DNA from: Sphingomonas zeae
Lineage (GTDB): Bacteria; Pseudomonadota; Alphaproteobacteria; Sphingomonadales; Sphingomonadaceae
Length of the DNA stretch: 64,000 bases
Reading direction: 5' to 3'
Assembly (NCBI RefSeq): GCF_014197135.1
Contig: NZ_JACIFA010000015.1
Coordinates: 1 to 64,000, forward strand
The stretch's first letter is position 1, and the number at the start of each line of letters is the position of its first letter. This document shows positions 34,156 to 42,489 of the stretch, in pieces. The notes beneath the pieces were generated by a model. That model was not told where the DNA came from. It did no database searches and saw nothing but the letters and a program-made list of their open reading frames with translations. Both the position numbers and the translations under genes were made by a program.

Positions 34156-35464
34156 GGCGCGCCATCCGACGATAGAGCGCACCGCGACTGAGCCCCAACG
34201 CCTGCGCGGCCTGGGTGACATTATGGTGATGCTCGATCAGGGCCGCCTCGATCATCGCACGCTCGCTTTCGTCCAGATCGAAGCTGGCGCGTGTCGAAGC
34301 GGGGGCGACGATGGCACTGACCGGCGGCGCGAGCAGCGCGGCCTCGATCACGCCATTTTCGCCCAGCAGCAGCGCGCGCTCGATCGCGGCGGCAAGGCCG
34401 CGCGCTTCATCGGGCCAGTGTGCGGTCGCCAGCAACGCCTCGGCGGCGGGCGTGAAGCGGGGCGGGGCAAGCCCGTGGCGCTCCGCCGCGATCCGCGAGA
34501 AATGGCGGGCGAGCAGCGGCACATCTTCCTGCCGTTCGGCCAGCGCGGGGGCCATGATCTCGACCGCCGCGATCCGGCGGGCGAGCGCCGGGGTGATCGC
34601 ACGCGGCTCGTCGGCGATGGCGATATAGCGATCCTCTGGCCGCAACCGGTCGAGCAGCCGGGCTTGCGCGATCTCGTCCAGCCGGTCGGGATGGCGAAGC
34701 AGCCAGCTCGTTCCGCGCTCGGCGGAGCCCAGGCGGTCCCAGGCCAGGGGATCGCGCACGTCGATCCGCGACATCGGCCGAGCCGCTGCGTTCGAGGTGG
34801 CATGAAGCGCGGCGGCGATCAGGCTGCGCCCCGCGCCCGAGGGGCCGGTGACGACGACACCCGCCATGGTCGGGCCGATGCGGCGGATCAGGTCGCGGAC
34901 CTGCGCGATAGCGGGACTGTCGCCGAGCAGACGCGCAGGTTCAGCCGTGGTATCGGGCGCTGCCGCATGGCCATGCGGCGCGGCCCGACGGCGGGCGGCC
35001 AGCTCGATCTTGGCGATCAGCTCGGCATTGCGCCACGGCTTCATCACGAAATCCCGAGCGCCCGCCTGCATCGCGGTGACGGCCAGCCGGATGCCGCTAT
35101 GCGCGGTGATGACGATGATGCACGCGCCCGGATCGTCGGCGAGCACCCGGTCGAGCATCGCCAGCCCCTCGACGCCGTCGGTCCGCCCCGCCGCATAGTT
35201 CAGGTCGAGCAGGATCGCGTCGTAAGCCTGCGCTGCCAGCCGGGAAAAGCCGTCTTCGGGACCCAGCGCCACGTCCAGCCGGTGTCCCGCCAGATCGATT
35301 GCGATGGCCAGGGATTCGGCAATGCGCGGATTGTCGTCGATGAGCAGGATCGCCAGCGGGGGCGGTTCGGGGCTTGACGCATCGCCGGAGCGTCCATTTC
35401 CGGACGGTGCGTCCGAACGTGAACGGTAAGATTCGGCCGGTTCGGAAGAAAATGGCGTTTTCAT
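34145..35464 (-). CDS. NtrC-like response regulator with degenerate AAA+ domain
   Basis: 439 residues. A 36-residue polar N-terminal extension precedes a receiver domain (ILLIDDNPR, phospho-Asp in AILLDLNY, TAHSG, Lys in VMKPW). The central domain keeps a Walker A (GPSGAGRSL) and the general NtrC layout up to RQEDVPLLARHF, but it is shortened and lacks the GAFTGA loop that contacts sigma-54. The Walker B acidic pair is replaced (SWLLRHPD). A Fis-type helix-turn-helix ends the protein (NVTQAAQALGLSRGALYRRM). It therefore probably acts as an ordinary DNA-binding regulator, not a sigma-54 activator. It is divergent, across 42 bp, from the ABC export operon it likely controls. Confidence 0.87.
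   Translation of the reverse strand: MKTPFSSEPAESYRSRSDAPSGNGRSGDASSPEPPPLAILLIDDNPRIAESLAIAIDLAGHRLDVALGPEDGFSRLAAQAYDAILLDLNYAAGRTDGVEGLAMLDRVLADDPGACIIVITAHSGIRLAVTAMQAGARDFVMKPWRNAELIAKIELAARRRAAPHGHAAAPDTTAEPARLLGDSPAIAQVRDLIRRIGPTMAGVVVTGPSGAGRSLIAAALHATSNAAARPMSRIDVRDPLAWDRLGSAERGTSWLLRHPDRLDEIAQARLLDRLRPEDRYIAIADEPRAITPALARRIAAVEIMAPALAERQEDVPLLARHFSRIAAERHGLAPPRFTPAAEALLATAHWPDEARGLAAAIERALLLGENGVIEAALLAPPVSAIVAPASTRASFDLDESERAMIEAALIEHHHNVTQAAQALGLSRGALYRRMARHGL
35391..35414. promoter_or_regulatory. Alternating CGTCC/GGACG motif, possible operator
   Basis: CGTCC-N6-GGACG-N3-CGTCC lies within the first 25 codons of the response regulator gene. The gap to the divergent export operon is only 42 bp (35465-35506), too short for two promoters plus operators, so control sites must reach into this coding region. 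The motif is the clearest dyad there. It may equally be chance in GC-rich coding DNA. Confidence 0.25.
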
Positions 35465-35506
35465 AAGGCTTTAGGTTTTTCGGCCATCGTCGGTGACACT
35501 CGACCC

Positions 35507-36787
35507 ATGATGACCGAACAACCCGTACACGCAAGCGCTTCGCCGGGGGCGGGAATGGACCGTCGGATCGCGCGGAAGCCCGTGCCCTGGTGGCGCCGCC
35601 GCCCCGTGGTGATCGCCGTGCTGCTGGCGATCGGCGCGGTTCTAGTCTGGCGGATGCTGCCCGCCGCCGGATCGACCGACATTGCCGCCGCCAATATCGA
35701 GACGGGCGAGGTCACGCGCGCCGCTTTCGACGACTATCTGCCGGTGCGCGCCACCGTCACGCCGCGCATCACCACGCTGGTCGGCGTGCTTTCGGGCGGA
35801 CAGGTGGAAAAGCTGCTGGCGCAGGACGGGCAGACGGTGACTGAGGGACAGCCGCTCGCCACCCTGGCCAATCCACAGTTGAAGCTGGACGTGCTGACCC
35901 GTGAGGCGCAGATCGCCAGCCAGCTGGGTGGCGTGGCGAGCGAAGGGCTCGGCATCGAGCGCAACAAGCTCGATCGGGCGGGCCAGGTGGCGCAGGCCGA
36001 ATATGACCTCATCAAAGCGCGCCGCGATCTGGGCATTCGCCGCCAGCTTCACGATCAGGGCTTTTTGTCGGATGCGGGCGTGAAGAGCTTCGAGGAAGAG
36101 GCCGCCTATCAGGAAAAGCGCCTCGCCCAGTTGAAGTCGGGCCGTGCGACCGAGGCACGGATCACCGCCACCCAGTCGGCGCGGCTGAACGATACGCAGG
36201 CGCGGCTGTCGGGCAATCTGGCGGCGGTGCGCGCGGGCCTGGAGGCGTTGACCATCCGCGCGCCAGCGAACGGGCGGCTGACCAACTTCACCATCCAGCC
36301 GGGCCAGACGCTGAAGCCCGGCGATCCGGCCGGGCAGGTCGACAGCGAGGGCTCTTGGAAGCTGGTCGCGCAGGTCGACGAATATTATCTCGGCCGCGTC
36401 GCGGTGGGGCAGAAGGCGACAACGTCGGACGGCGCAGGGCTGACCGTGTCGAAAGTGCTGCCCGCCGTGAAGGACGGGCGGTTCCAGGTAGAGTTGACCT
36501 TCGACAAAGCCCCCACAGGCCTCAATCGCGGGCAGACGATCGACATCCGCATCACGCTGGGTGCCGCGAGCCGGGCGGTGATCGCGCCGGTCGGCGGCTG
36601 GCTGGAGGCGGGGGGCAGTTCCGCCTTCGTGCTCGACCCCGACGGCGCCCATGCCCGCCGCCGATCGGTCCGCATCGGCCGCCGCAATCCCGAACAAGTG
36701 GAGATCCTCTCCGGCCTCAATCCCGGCGAGCGCATCGTCATCAGCAACACATCGTCCGTGAAGGGCGACATACTGAACATCCGATAA
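35507..36787 (+). CDS. HlyD/MacA-like periplasmic adaptor of an ABC exporter
   Basis: 426 residues. One N-terminal membrane anchor (PVVIAVLLAIGAVLVW, residues about 28-46), a biotinyl-lipoyl half-motif (GVLSGGQVEKLLAQDGQTVTEG), a long coiled-coil hairpin (residues about 110-220), a second lipoyl half (IRAPANGRLTNFTIQPGQTL) and beta-barrel domains. It bridges the inner-membrane ABC permease and TolC. Of two adjacent ATGs (35507 and 35510) either may start. First gene of a five-gene operon ordered adaptor, ATPase, DUF2807, permease, TolC. Confidence 0.88.
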   Translation: MMTEQPVHASASPGAGMDRRIARKPVPWWRRRPVVIAVLLAIGAVLVWRMLPAAGSTDIAAANIETGEVTRAAFDDYLPVRATVTPRITTLVGVLSGGQVEKLLAQDGQTVTEGQPLATLANPQLKLDVLTREAQIASQLGGVASEGLGIERNKLDRAGQVAQAEYDLIKARRDLGIRRQLHDQGFLSDAGVKSFEEEAAYQEKRLAQLKSGRATEARITATQSARLNDTQARLSGNLAAVRAGLEALTIRAPANGRLTNFTIQPGQTLKPGDPAGQVDSEGSWKLVAQVDEYYLGRVAVGQKATTSDGAGLTVSKVLPAVKDGRFQVELTFDKAPTGLNRGQTIDIRITLGAASRAVIAPVGGWLEAGGSSAFVLDPDGAHARRRSVRIGRRNPEQVEILSGLNPGERIVISNTSSVKGDILNIR

Positions 36788-36797
36788 GGGGAGCATC

Positions 36798-37475
36798 ATG
36801 ATCCGACTGGAAGGCATTCAGCGCCGCTACGTCTCCGACGAAGTGGAGACGACCGCGCTGCACGATATCGACCTGCATGTCGCGGCGGGCGAGTTCCTGG
36901 CCATCATGGGGCCGTCAGGCTGCGGCAAGTCGACGCTGCTCAATACGCTGGGCACCGTCGACCGGCCGACGGGCGGGCGGTACCTGTTTGGCGACCGCGA
37001 TCTGGCGGCGATGGGCGAAAAGGAACTGGCCAGGTTCCGCGCCGAGACGCTGGGCTTCGTGTTCCAGAGCTTTAACCTGATCGACGAACTGACGATCGAG
37101 GAGAATGTCGCGCTCGGCCTCGCCTATCGCGGCGATGTCGGCGACCGACGGGGGCGGGTGGCCGCCGCGATGGACAAGGTCGGCATCGCCCACCGCGCGC
37201 GCCATTTCCCGCACCAGCTGTCGGGCGGGCAGCAGCAGCGCGCCGCCATCGCCCGCGCCATTGTTGGCGATCCCAAGCTGATCCTGGCGGACGAGCCGAC
37301 CGGTAATCTCGACACCGCCAATGGCGAGCAGGTGATGAACATCCTGATCGGGCTGAACGATGCGGGTGCGACCATCGTCATGGTCACCCATTCGCCCAGC
37401 CATGCCGACTTCGCCAAGCGCCGTATCGACATGCTCGACGGCCGCATCGTCGCCAGCGCCATGCGCGCGATCTGA
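36798..37475 (+). CDS. MacB/LolD-type ABC transporter ATPase
   Basis: 225 residues. Walker A GPSGCGKST, Q-loop VFQSFNLI, signature LSGGQQQRAAIARAI, Walker B LILADEPTGNLD and H-loop VTHSP are all intact. It is a stand-alone ATPase, unlike E. coli MacB where ATPase and permease are fused. It powers the permease encoded two genes downstream. The start lies 10 bp after the adaptor stop with GGGGAGC as ribosome binding site. Confidence 0.94.
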   Translation: MIRLEGIQRRYVSDEVETTALHDIDLHVAAGEFLAIMGPSGCGKSTLLNTLGTVDRPTGGRYLFGDRDLAAMGEKELARFRAETLGFVFQSFNLIDELTIEENVALGLAYRGDVGDRRGRVAAAMDKVGIAHRARHFPHQLSGGQQQRAAIARAIVGDPKLILADEPTGNLDTANGEQVMNILIGLNDAGATIVMVTHSPSHADFAKRRIDMLDGRIVASAMRAI

Positions 37476-37486
37476 AGGGACTATCC

Positions 37487-38239
37487 ATGACGAAGATGAT
37501 TTCCGCCATCGCCCTGCTGTCACTCGCCACTGTCGCGCCAGCGCAGGACAATGCCCAGACGTCGCGCAGCTTCGCCCTGCGCGGCTTCGACAGGATCGAG
37601 GTCGGCGGCTGCGACATCGTCGCCGTCGCGTTGGGCTCTGGCTATGCCGTGACGGCGCGAGGGAGGGCGGCCAATATCGACAATCTGCGGATCGATACGA
37701 CTGGCTCGACCCTGCGCATCCGCCGCCGGAACGACAGCTGCAACGGCCATGACCGGCGAGTGGCGATCGCCGTCACGCTGCCGTCGCTCCAGGCGGTGGG
37801 TGTCAGCGGTGCGGCGGAAATGAACCTCCCCGCGCTCGATGTCCGGGCCTTCGCGGCGGATACCAGCGGCGCGGGCGTGCTTCGCCTCGCGGGCCTGCGC
37901 GGGGGGACGGTCAGCTTCGGACTGTCCGGCGCCAGCCAGACGACCGTCCGCGACCTTCAGGCCGAACGGGTAAAGCTCGACACCTCGGGCGCCAGCCATC
38001 TGCGGGTCGACGGCGCCGTACGGCGCCTGACCATCGACAGTAGCGGCGCCAGCGAGGTGGATAGCCGTGCGCTGTCCGCGCCGGACGTAACGATCGGCGC
38101 CAGCGGGACGGCCAAGGTCCGCGCCGGCCGCGCGGAGCAGGCACAGATCGGCGCGAGCGGCATGGCCAACGTCACCGTCGAGGGCCATCCGCGGTGCACC
38201 CTGTCCAAGAGCGGGCTGGCCCGCATCACCTGCGGCTGA
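37487..38239 (+). CDS. DUF2807 exported protein within the exporter operon
   Basis: 250 residues with a signal peptide (ending VAPAQ). The mature part is a repeat-rich beta structure with recurring SGAS/GASG turns (VGVSGAAEM, DTSGAGVL, GLSGASQT, DTSGASHL, DSSGASEV, GASGTAKV, GASGMANV) about every 19-20 residues. This is the DUF2807 (GIN domain, 'putative auto-transporter adhesin head') fold. Three cysteines (near 41, 85 and 243) lie outside the repeats. It sits between the ATPase and permease genes, so it is likely a periplasmic partner, sensor or cargo of the exporter. Its function is unknown. Confidence 0.8.
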   Translation: MTKMISAIALLSLATVAPAQDNAQTSRSFALRGFDRIEVGGCDIVAVALGSGYAVTARGRAANIDNLRIDTTGSTLRIRRRNDSCNGHDRRVAIAVTLPSLQAVGVSGAAEMNLPALDVRAFAADTSGAGVLRLAGLRGGTVSFGLSGASQTTVRDLQAERVKLDTSGASHLRVDGAVRRLTIDSSGASEVDSRALSAPDVTIGASGTAKVRAGRAEQAQIGASGMANVTVEGHPRCTLSKSGLARITCG

Positions 38240-38267
38240 TCGCCGGGATCATCGGGGGCATGTCATC

Positions 38268-40670
38268 ATGAACCGCTTCGCACTTCTCTCGCTCTATCGC
38301 TCGCTTGTGCGCCACAAGCTCTATGCCGCACTCAATATCGGCGGACTGGCGGTGGGTATCGCCGTCTTCCTCGTGCTCAGCCTCTATGTCCGGTTCGAGA
38401 CGGGCTATGAGAAATGGCTGCCGGGCCATGACAGACTGTATCTGGCCGAGGAATATTGGGACATGCCGGGCAGTCCCGCCAATGGCTACTCGACCGGCAC
38501 TATGGGCGGCCTGATCGACCAGCTTCGCGAGGATTTCCCGGACACGGTCGGAACGCGCATCCAGGCGATGGATGCCAATGTCGTGCGAGGCGGAACCGCG
38601 ACCAGCGAGACATTCGCCTATGCCGACGCCAATTTCCTCGATATCGTTCGCCTGCCGATCGTCGCCGGGGATGCGGCTCGCGCATTGCAGGCCCCGGACA
38701 ATGTCCTGATCAGCGAGACGATCGCCAAACGCTATTTTCCCGGTACCAATCCGATCGGTCAGACGATGACCCTGACGGCGATCGGCAAGACGGCCAATTA
38801 CCGCGTGGCGGGCATCTTCCGCGACCTGCCGCCGGATACCGAATTGTCTTATTCCATCCTTGCCAAGACGCCCAATCCGCATCCGGACAAGATGTGGTTC
38901 CATTGGGGCAGTTCGCGTGTCTGGACGATCCTTCGCTTCGACACGCCGCAGGATGCCGCTCGGCTGCAGGAAAAGATGCGGGCCTTTGTCGATCGACGAG
39001 GCGCCAAAGACCAGGGACCTTCGATCAAGAACCTTAGCCTGAAGATCACACCGCTAACCCAGATCCATCTGCAAACCACGCCCGGTCGCAAGATGACGGT
39101 GGCGACGCTGGGTATCGTCGGCGTGCTGACCCTGCTGATCGCGATCGTCAATTATGTGAACCTGGCGACGGCGCGGGCCGGGCTGCGGGCGCGCGAGGTC
39201 GCGATGCGCAAGGTACTGGGGGCGGGCCGGGACGTGCTGGTCCGGCAGTTTCTGGGCGAGGCGCTGCTCGTCGCGCTGCTGTCTGCGCTGGGTGGCCTGA
39301 TTCTCGCGGAACTGGGCCTGCCGATGATCAACGCGGCCGGGGGACTGACGCTGTCGCTCGATTATGCCGTGGTGCTGCCTGGCCTTGCCCTGCTGGCTTT
39401 GGTCGTGGGCGGCCTTGCCGGACTGTATCCGGCGCTGTTGCTGTCGCGCTTTCCGGCGGCGGCCGTGCTGGCTTCGTCCCGCTCGCCCGGCGGCGGACGG
39501 GCGGGAGCGCGGGTCCGCGAGATGCTGGTGGTGTTCCAGTTCGCGCTCGCCATCGCCTTCATGATCGGGACGGTCGTGCTGATCGCCCAGACCCGCCATG
39601 TTCGTAATACCGATGTCGGGTTCCGCCGCGACGGGCTGGTGATCGTGAGCTCGACCGCGGACGGTGCCGTGACGGAGCCGCAGTTGACCGCCTTCATGGC
39701 GCGCGCGGCGGCGCTGCCCGGCGTGCGGTCGGTAACGACGTCGGACTCCTCGCCCGGATCGAGCAGCTTCAACAGCGACAGCTATGCCGTGCCCGGCAAG
39801 CCGGAGCCCGGTCCCAGCCTGCAAGCGATCATCGTGTCGTCAAACTTCTTTCCGACTTTCGGCCTCAAGCTGATCGCGGGCCGCCTGCCTGACGATGCAC
39901 ATCGGGCTGACGATAGCCGCAACGCCACAGGTCCCGGCCCGAACGTGATCAATGTCGTGATCAATCGCGAAGGGGTAAGGGCCCTTGGCTTCAGCAGCCC
40001 GGAGGCGGCTCTTGGCAAGACGGTCGGGCGGACCAATCCCCGCATGATCATCGGCGTGGTGGAGAATGCCCGCTTCTTCTCGCCGCGCGATCCGGTCAAT
40101 CCGACCATGTATTATTACCAGTCGCGCTTCTCGACGATCCCGCGCACGACCCTGCGCGTCGAAGGCGATCCGCGTGAGACGATCGCTGCGCTGCGCGCGA
40201 TCTGGCGTCAGATCGCGCCGCAGGTACCCTTCGAGGCGAAGACCGCCAACCAGAACATGGACGAATATTACAAGGTCGATGATCGCACCACGCGCCTGTT
40301 CGGTATCGGCGCGGGGCTTGCCGTCCTGATCGGCTGCGTTGGGCTTTGGGGCCTGGCCTCGTTCAACACCCAGCGGCGGGTGAAGGAGATCGGCATCCGC
40401 AAGACGCTGGGCGCCTCGGCCACCGATATCGTCAAGCTGCTGGTCGGGCAGTTTCTGCGGCCGGTGCTGATCGCCAATCTGGTGGCCTGGCCGCTGGCCT
40501 ATGTCGCGATGCGGGCGTGGCTGGCCGGGTTCGACGACCGGGTGAGCCTGTCGCCACTCTATTTCGCCGGGGCGACCATGCTGGCGCTCGCCATCGCGGT
40601 GCTGACCGTACTGGGCCAGTCGCTGCGGGCCAGCCGGGCGGCACCAGCCTGGGCGCTCCGCCATGACTAA
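38268..40670 (+). CDS. FtsX/MacB-type ABC permease, duplicated form
   Basis: 800 residues: two FtsX units in tandem. Helix 1 is KLYAALNIGGLAVGIAVFL (about 17-40), then a MacB-like periplasmic domain, three helices around 285-405 with the coupling motif AREVAMRKVLGAGRDVLVRQF, then a second unit with helix FQFALAIAFMIGTVVLI, a second periplasmic domain, and three C-terminal helices with KEIGIRKTLGASATDIVKLL. Such eight-helix permeases work by mechanotransmission, pushing periplasmic substrate into TolC and not transporting it through the inner membrane. It overlaps the tolC-like gene by 8 bp. Confidence 0.9.
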   Translation: MNRFALLSLYRSLVRHKLYAALNIGGLAVGIAVFLVLSLYVRFETGYEKWLPGHDRLYLAEEYWDMPGSPANGYSTGTMGGLIDQLREDFPDTVGTRIQAMDANVVRGGTATSETFAYADANFLDIVRLPIVAGDAARALQAPDNVLISETIAKRYFPGTNPIGQTMTLTAIGKTANYRVAGIFRDLPPDTELSYSILAKTPNPHPDKMWFHWGSSRVWTILRFDTPQDAARLQEKMRAFVDRRGAKDQGPSIKNLSLKITPLTQIHLQTTPGRKMTVATLGIVGVLTLLIAIVNYVNLATARAGLRAREVAMRKVLGAGRDVLVRQFLGEALLVALLSALGGLILAELGLPMINAAGGLTLSLDYAVVLPGLALLALVVGGLAGLYPALLLSRFPAAAVLASSRSPGGGRAGARVREMLVVFQFALAIAFMIGTVVLIAQTRHVRNTDVGFRRDGLVIVSSTADGAVTEPQLTAFMARAAALPGVRSVTTSDSSPGSSSFNSDSYAVPGKPEPGPSLQAIIVSSNFFPTFGLKLIAGRLPDDAHRADDSRNATGPGPNVINVVINREGVRALGFSSPEAALGKTVGRTNPRMIIGVVENARFFSPRDPVNPTMYYYQSRFSTIPRTTLRVEGDPRETIAALRAIWRQIAPQVPFEAKTANQNMDEYYKVDDRTTRLFGIGAGLAVLIGCVGLWGLASFNTQRRVKEIGIRKTLGASATDIVKLLVGQFLRPVLIANLVAWPLAYVAMRAWLAGFDDRVSLSPLYFAGATMLALAIAVLTVLGQSLRASRAAPAWALRHD

Positions 40671-41943
40671 GCCGGGGGCGTGGTGGCTGATGGGGGCGGC
40701 TTTGGTCGTGGCCGCCCCCGCATCGGCGGAGACGTTGCGCGAGGCGATCGCGGCGGCGTGGGAGGGCAATCCCGAACTCGCCGCCGCACGGGCGCGGCAG
40801 GATGCGTTGGCCGAAACGCCCAACCAGGCGCGGGCCGCGGGGCGACTAACGGCGGGTGCTACGGGCAATGCCGGTTATGACCGGCTGGGTAGCAACGGGG
40901 CCGGGACGCGGACGGGCGCCACCTCGGCCCTGGGGGGCATCAACGCGACTTTGCCGATCTGGACCGGTGGCCGGGTCTCCTCGGCGGTACGCGCGGCGAA
41001 TGGCGATGCCGCGGCGGGGGGAGAGGCGCTGCGCGATGTCGAGGCGGATGTCTTGGAGCGGGTGGTCGGCGCCTATGCCGACCTGCTCTACACCCAGCAG
41101 GCGGTCGAGGTCGCGCGGGTCGGGATTGAGCGGCTTGACAGCCAGGTGGCCGAGGCGAAATCGCGCTACGGCCTGGGACAGGCGACGCGCACCGACGTCG
41201 CTCAGTTGGAGGCGCAGCGGGCCAGTGTCGTCTCCAATCTGGTCGATGCCGAGGGCGCGGTGGCGACGGCGGCCGCCGCGTACCGGGCGATCGTAGGGCG
41301 TGATGCGGGCGCTTTGGAGGCGATGATCGCCACGCCCGCCGCCTTGCCGCGTACGCTCACCGATGCGCGGGCGGCTGCGGAGGCGAGCAATCCGCTGCTC
41401 CTCGCCCAGCAGCGCCGGGTCGATGCCGCCACCGCGCGCATCGATCAGGCGCGCGCGGATCGTGCGCCTGCCATCGATCTGGCCGGGGGCTATGGACACG
41501 GGGTACAATGGGCGGGGGGACAGGCGAGCGGGTTCGACAGCGCGGCCAATGCCGGACTGGCGCTGCGCATTCCCCTGCTGACCGGCGGCCTCGTCGCCTC
41601 GCGCGTGCGGCAGGCGGAGGCGGCGCGACGGGCGGAGCGATTTGACGCGGACGCCGTGGCGCGCGGCGTGGTGCGGGCCGCCGATACCGCCTGGGCCTCG
41701 CTGACGGCCGCCAAGGGTCGGCTGACGGCGAGCGCGGAGGGGCTGACGGCGGCCGATCTGGCGTTGAAGGGTGTGCGGGCCGAATATGGCTTCGGCCTGC
41801 GCTCGACCATCGACATTCTCGTAGCGGACCAGAGTTATCGCTCGGCGCAGCTGGCGGTGGCGCGGGCGCAGGTGGATGTGCTGATCGCGGAGGCGGCGCT
41901 GCTGCGTGCGACGGGCCGGATGGGGCGGGGGGCTTTTGATTGA
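40663..41943 (+). CDS. TolC-family outer membrane channel of the exporter operon
   Basis: 426 residues, signal peptide ending APASA. The mature start ETLREAIAAAWEGNPELAAAR is the usual first helix of outer membrane efflux proteins, and two OEP repeats of long coiled helices follow, with GLGQATRTDVAQLEAQRA and FGLRSTIDILVADQSYRSAQ at matching positions. It completes a tripartite exporter with the four upstream genes. It is a paralogue of the gene at 50216, with the same ASAETLREA start. Downstream is a palindromic repeat that probably ends the operon. Confidence 0.9.
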   Translation: MTKPGAWWLMGAALVVAAPASAETLREAIAAAWEGNPELAAARARQDALAETPNQARAAGRLTAGATGNAGYDRLGSNGAGTRTGATSALGGINATLPIWTGGRVSSAVRAANGDAAAGGEALRDVEADVLERVVGAYADLLYTQQAVEVARVGIERLDSQVAEAKSRYGLGQATRTDVAQLEAQRASVVSNLVDAEGAVATAAAAYRAIVGRDAGALEAMIATPAALPRTLTDARAAAEASNPLLLAQQRRVDAATARIDQARADRAPAIDLAGGYGHGVQWAGGQASGFDSAANAGLALRIPLLTGGLVASRVRQAEAARRAERFDADAVARGVVRAADTAWASLTAAKGRLTASAEGLTAADLALKGVRAEYGFGLRSTIDILVADQSYRSAQLAVARAQVDVLIAEAALLRATGRMGRGAFD

Positions 41944-41965
41944 GGGGTGCTGTGGCTCTGCGAGG

Positions 41966-42078
41966 CCCCTTTCCCTCCCCCAGCCCCTCCCGCCTGCGGG
42001 AGGGGAGAGGTTGTTGGCGGAGGTCTCCCCTTAATCACTCCCCTCCCGCAAGCGGGAGGGGTTGGCGGAGGGTAGGGT
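41966..42078. repeat. GC-rich palindromic repeat pair
   Basis: CCCCTCCCGCCTGCGGGAGGGG (41984-42005 region) and CCCCTCCCGCAAGCGGGAGGGG (42040-42061 region) flank about 35 bp, between the convergent tolC-like and receiver genes. Likely a shared terminator and member of the dispersed repeat family. Confidence 0.65.
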
Positions 42079-42102
42079 GTCTCACCGAGACCAACGCCCA
42101 AT

Positions 42103-42489
42103 TCACCCCGCCGCCCGGTCCCCTTCGGCCAGCCCAGAAACCGCCATCGACAGGGTGCGACGGAGCAATGATGGCGAACACGGCTTGCCGCACACCGCCG
42201 CACCTGGATAGCGCGACTGCAGCGCATGTTCGTCGGCATGGCCCGAATGGAAGATCAACGGCACGCCCGCCTCGTGCAGTCGCTCGGCCGCCGGGAAGAC
42301 TTCGCCATCGCGCAGGCGGACGTCTAGGATCGCGCAGGCCAGTTCGGGTTTGTCGCCGTCCAGATGCGCCAGCACCTCCCCGACGCTGACATAGGGGCCG
42401 TCCACCTGATAGCCGCCATCCTCGATGATGGACTGGAGATCCAGCGCGACGAAGAACTCATCCTCGACCAGCAAAATCGTCTTAGTCAT
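42103..42489 (-). CDS. Single-domain response regulator
   Basis: 128 residues, receiver domain only: acidic pocket LLVEDEFF, phospho-Asp in CAILDVRLRDG, switch residue in PLIFHSGHAD and Lys in VCGKPCS. The PxxFxSG pattern is like the receivers that accompany HWE/HisKA2 kinases (related to the FAT GUY type). No output domain, so it probably works as a phosphate relay or by binding a partner. It overlaps the preceding kinase gene by 8 bp, so it is the obvious phosphate acceptor of that kinase. Confidence 0.87.
   Translation of the reverse strand: MTKTILLVEDEFFVALDLQSIIEDGGYQVDGPYVSVGEVLAHLDGDKPELACAILDVRLRDGEVFPAAERLHEAGVPLIFHSGHADEHALQSRYPGAAVCGKPCSPSLLRRTLSMAVSGLAEGDRAAG

Noticed and set aside
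37487..38239. DUF2807 protein as an autotransporter adhesin
   Set aside because: The family name suggests it, but there is no autotransporter barrel, and the gene sits inside an exporter operon.
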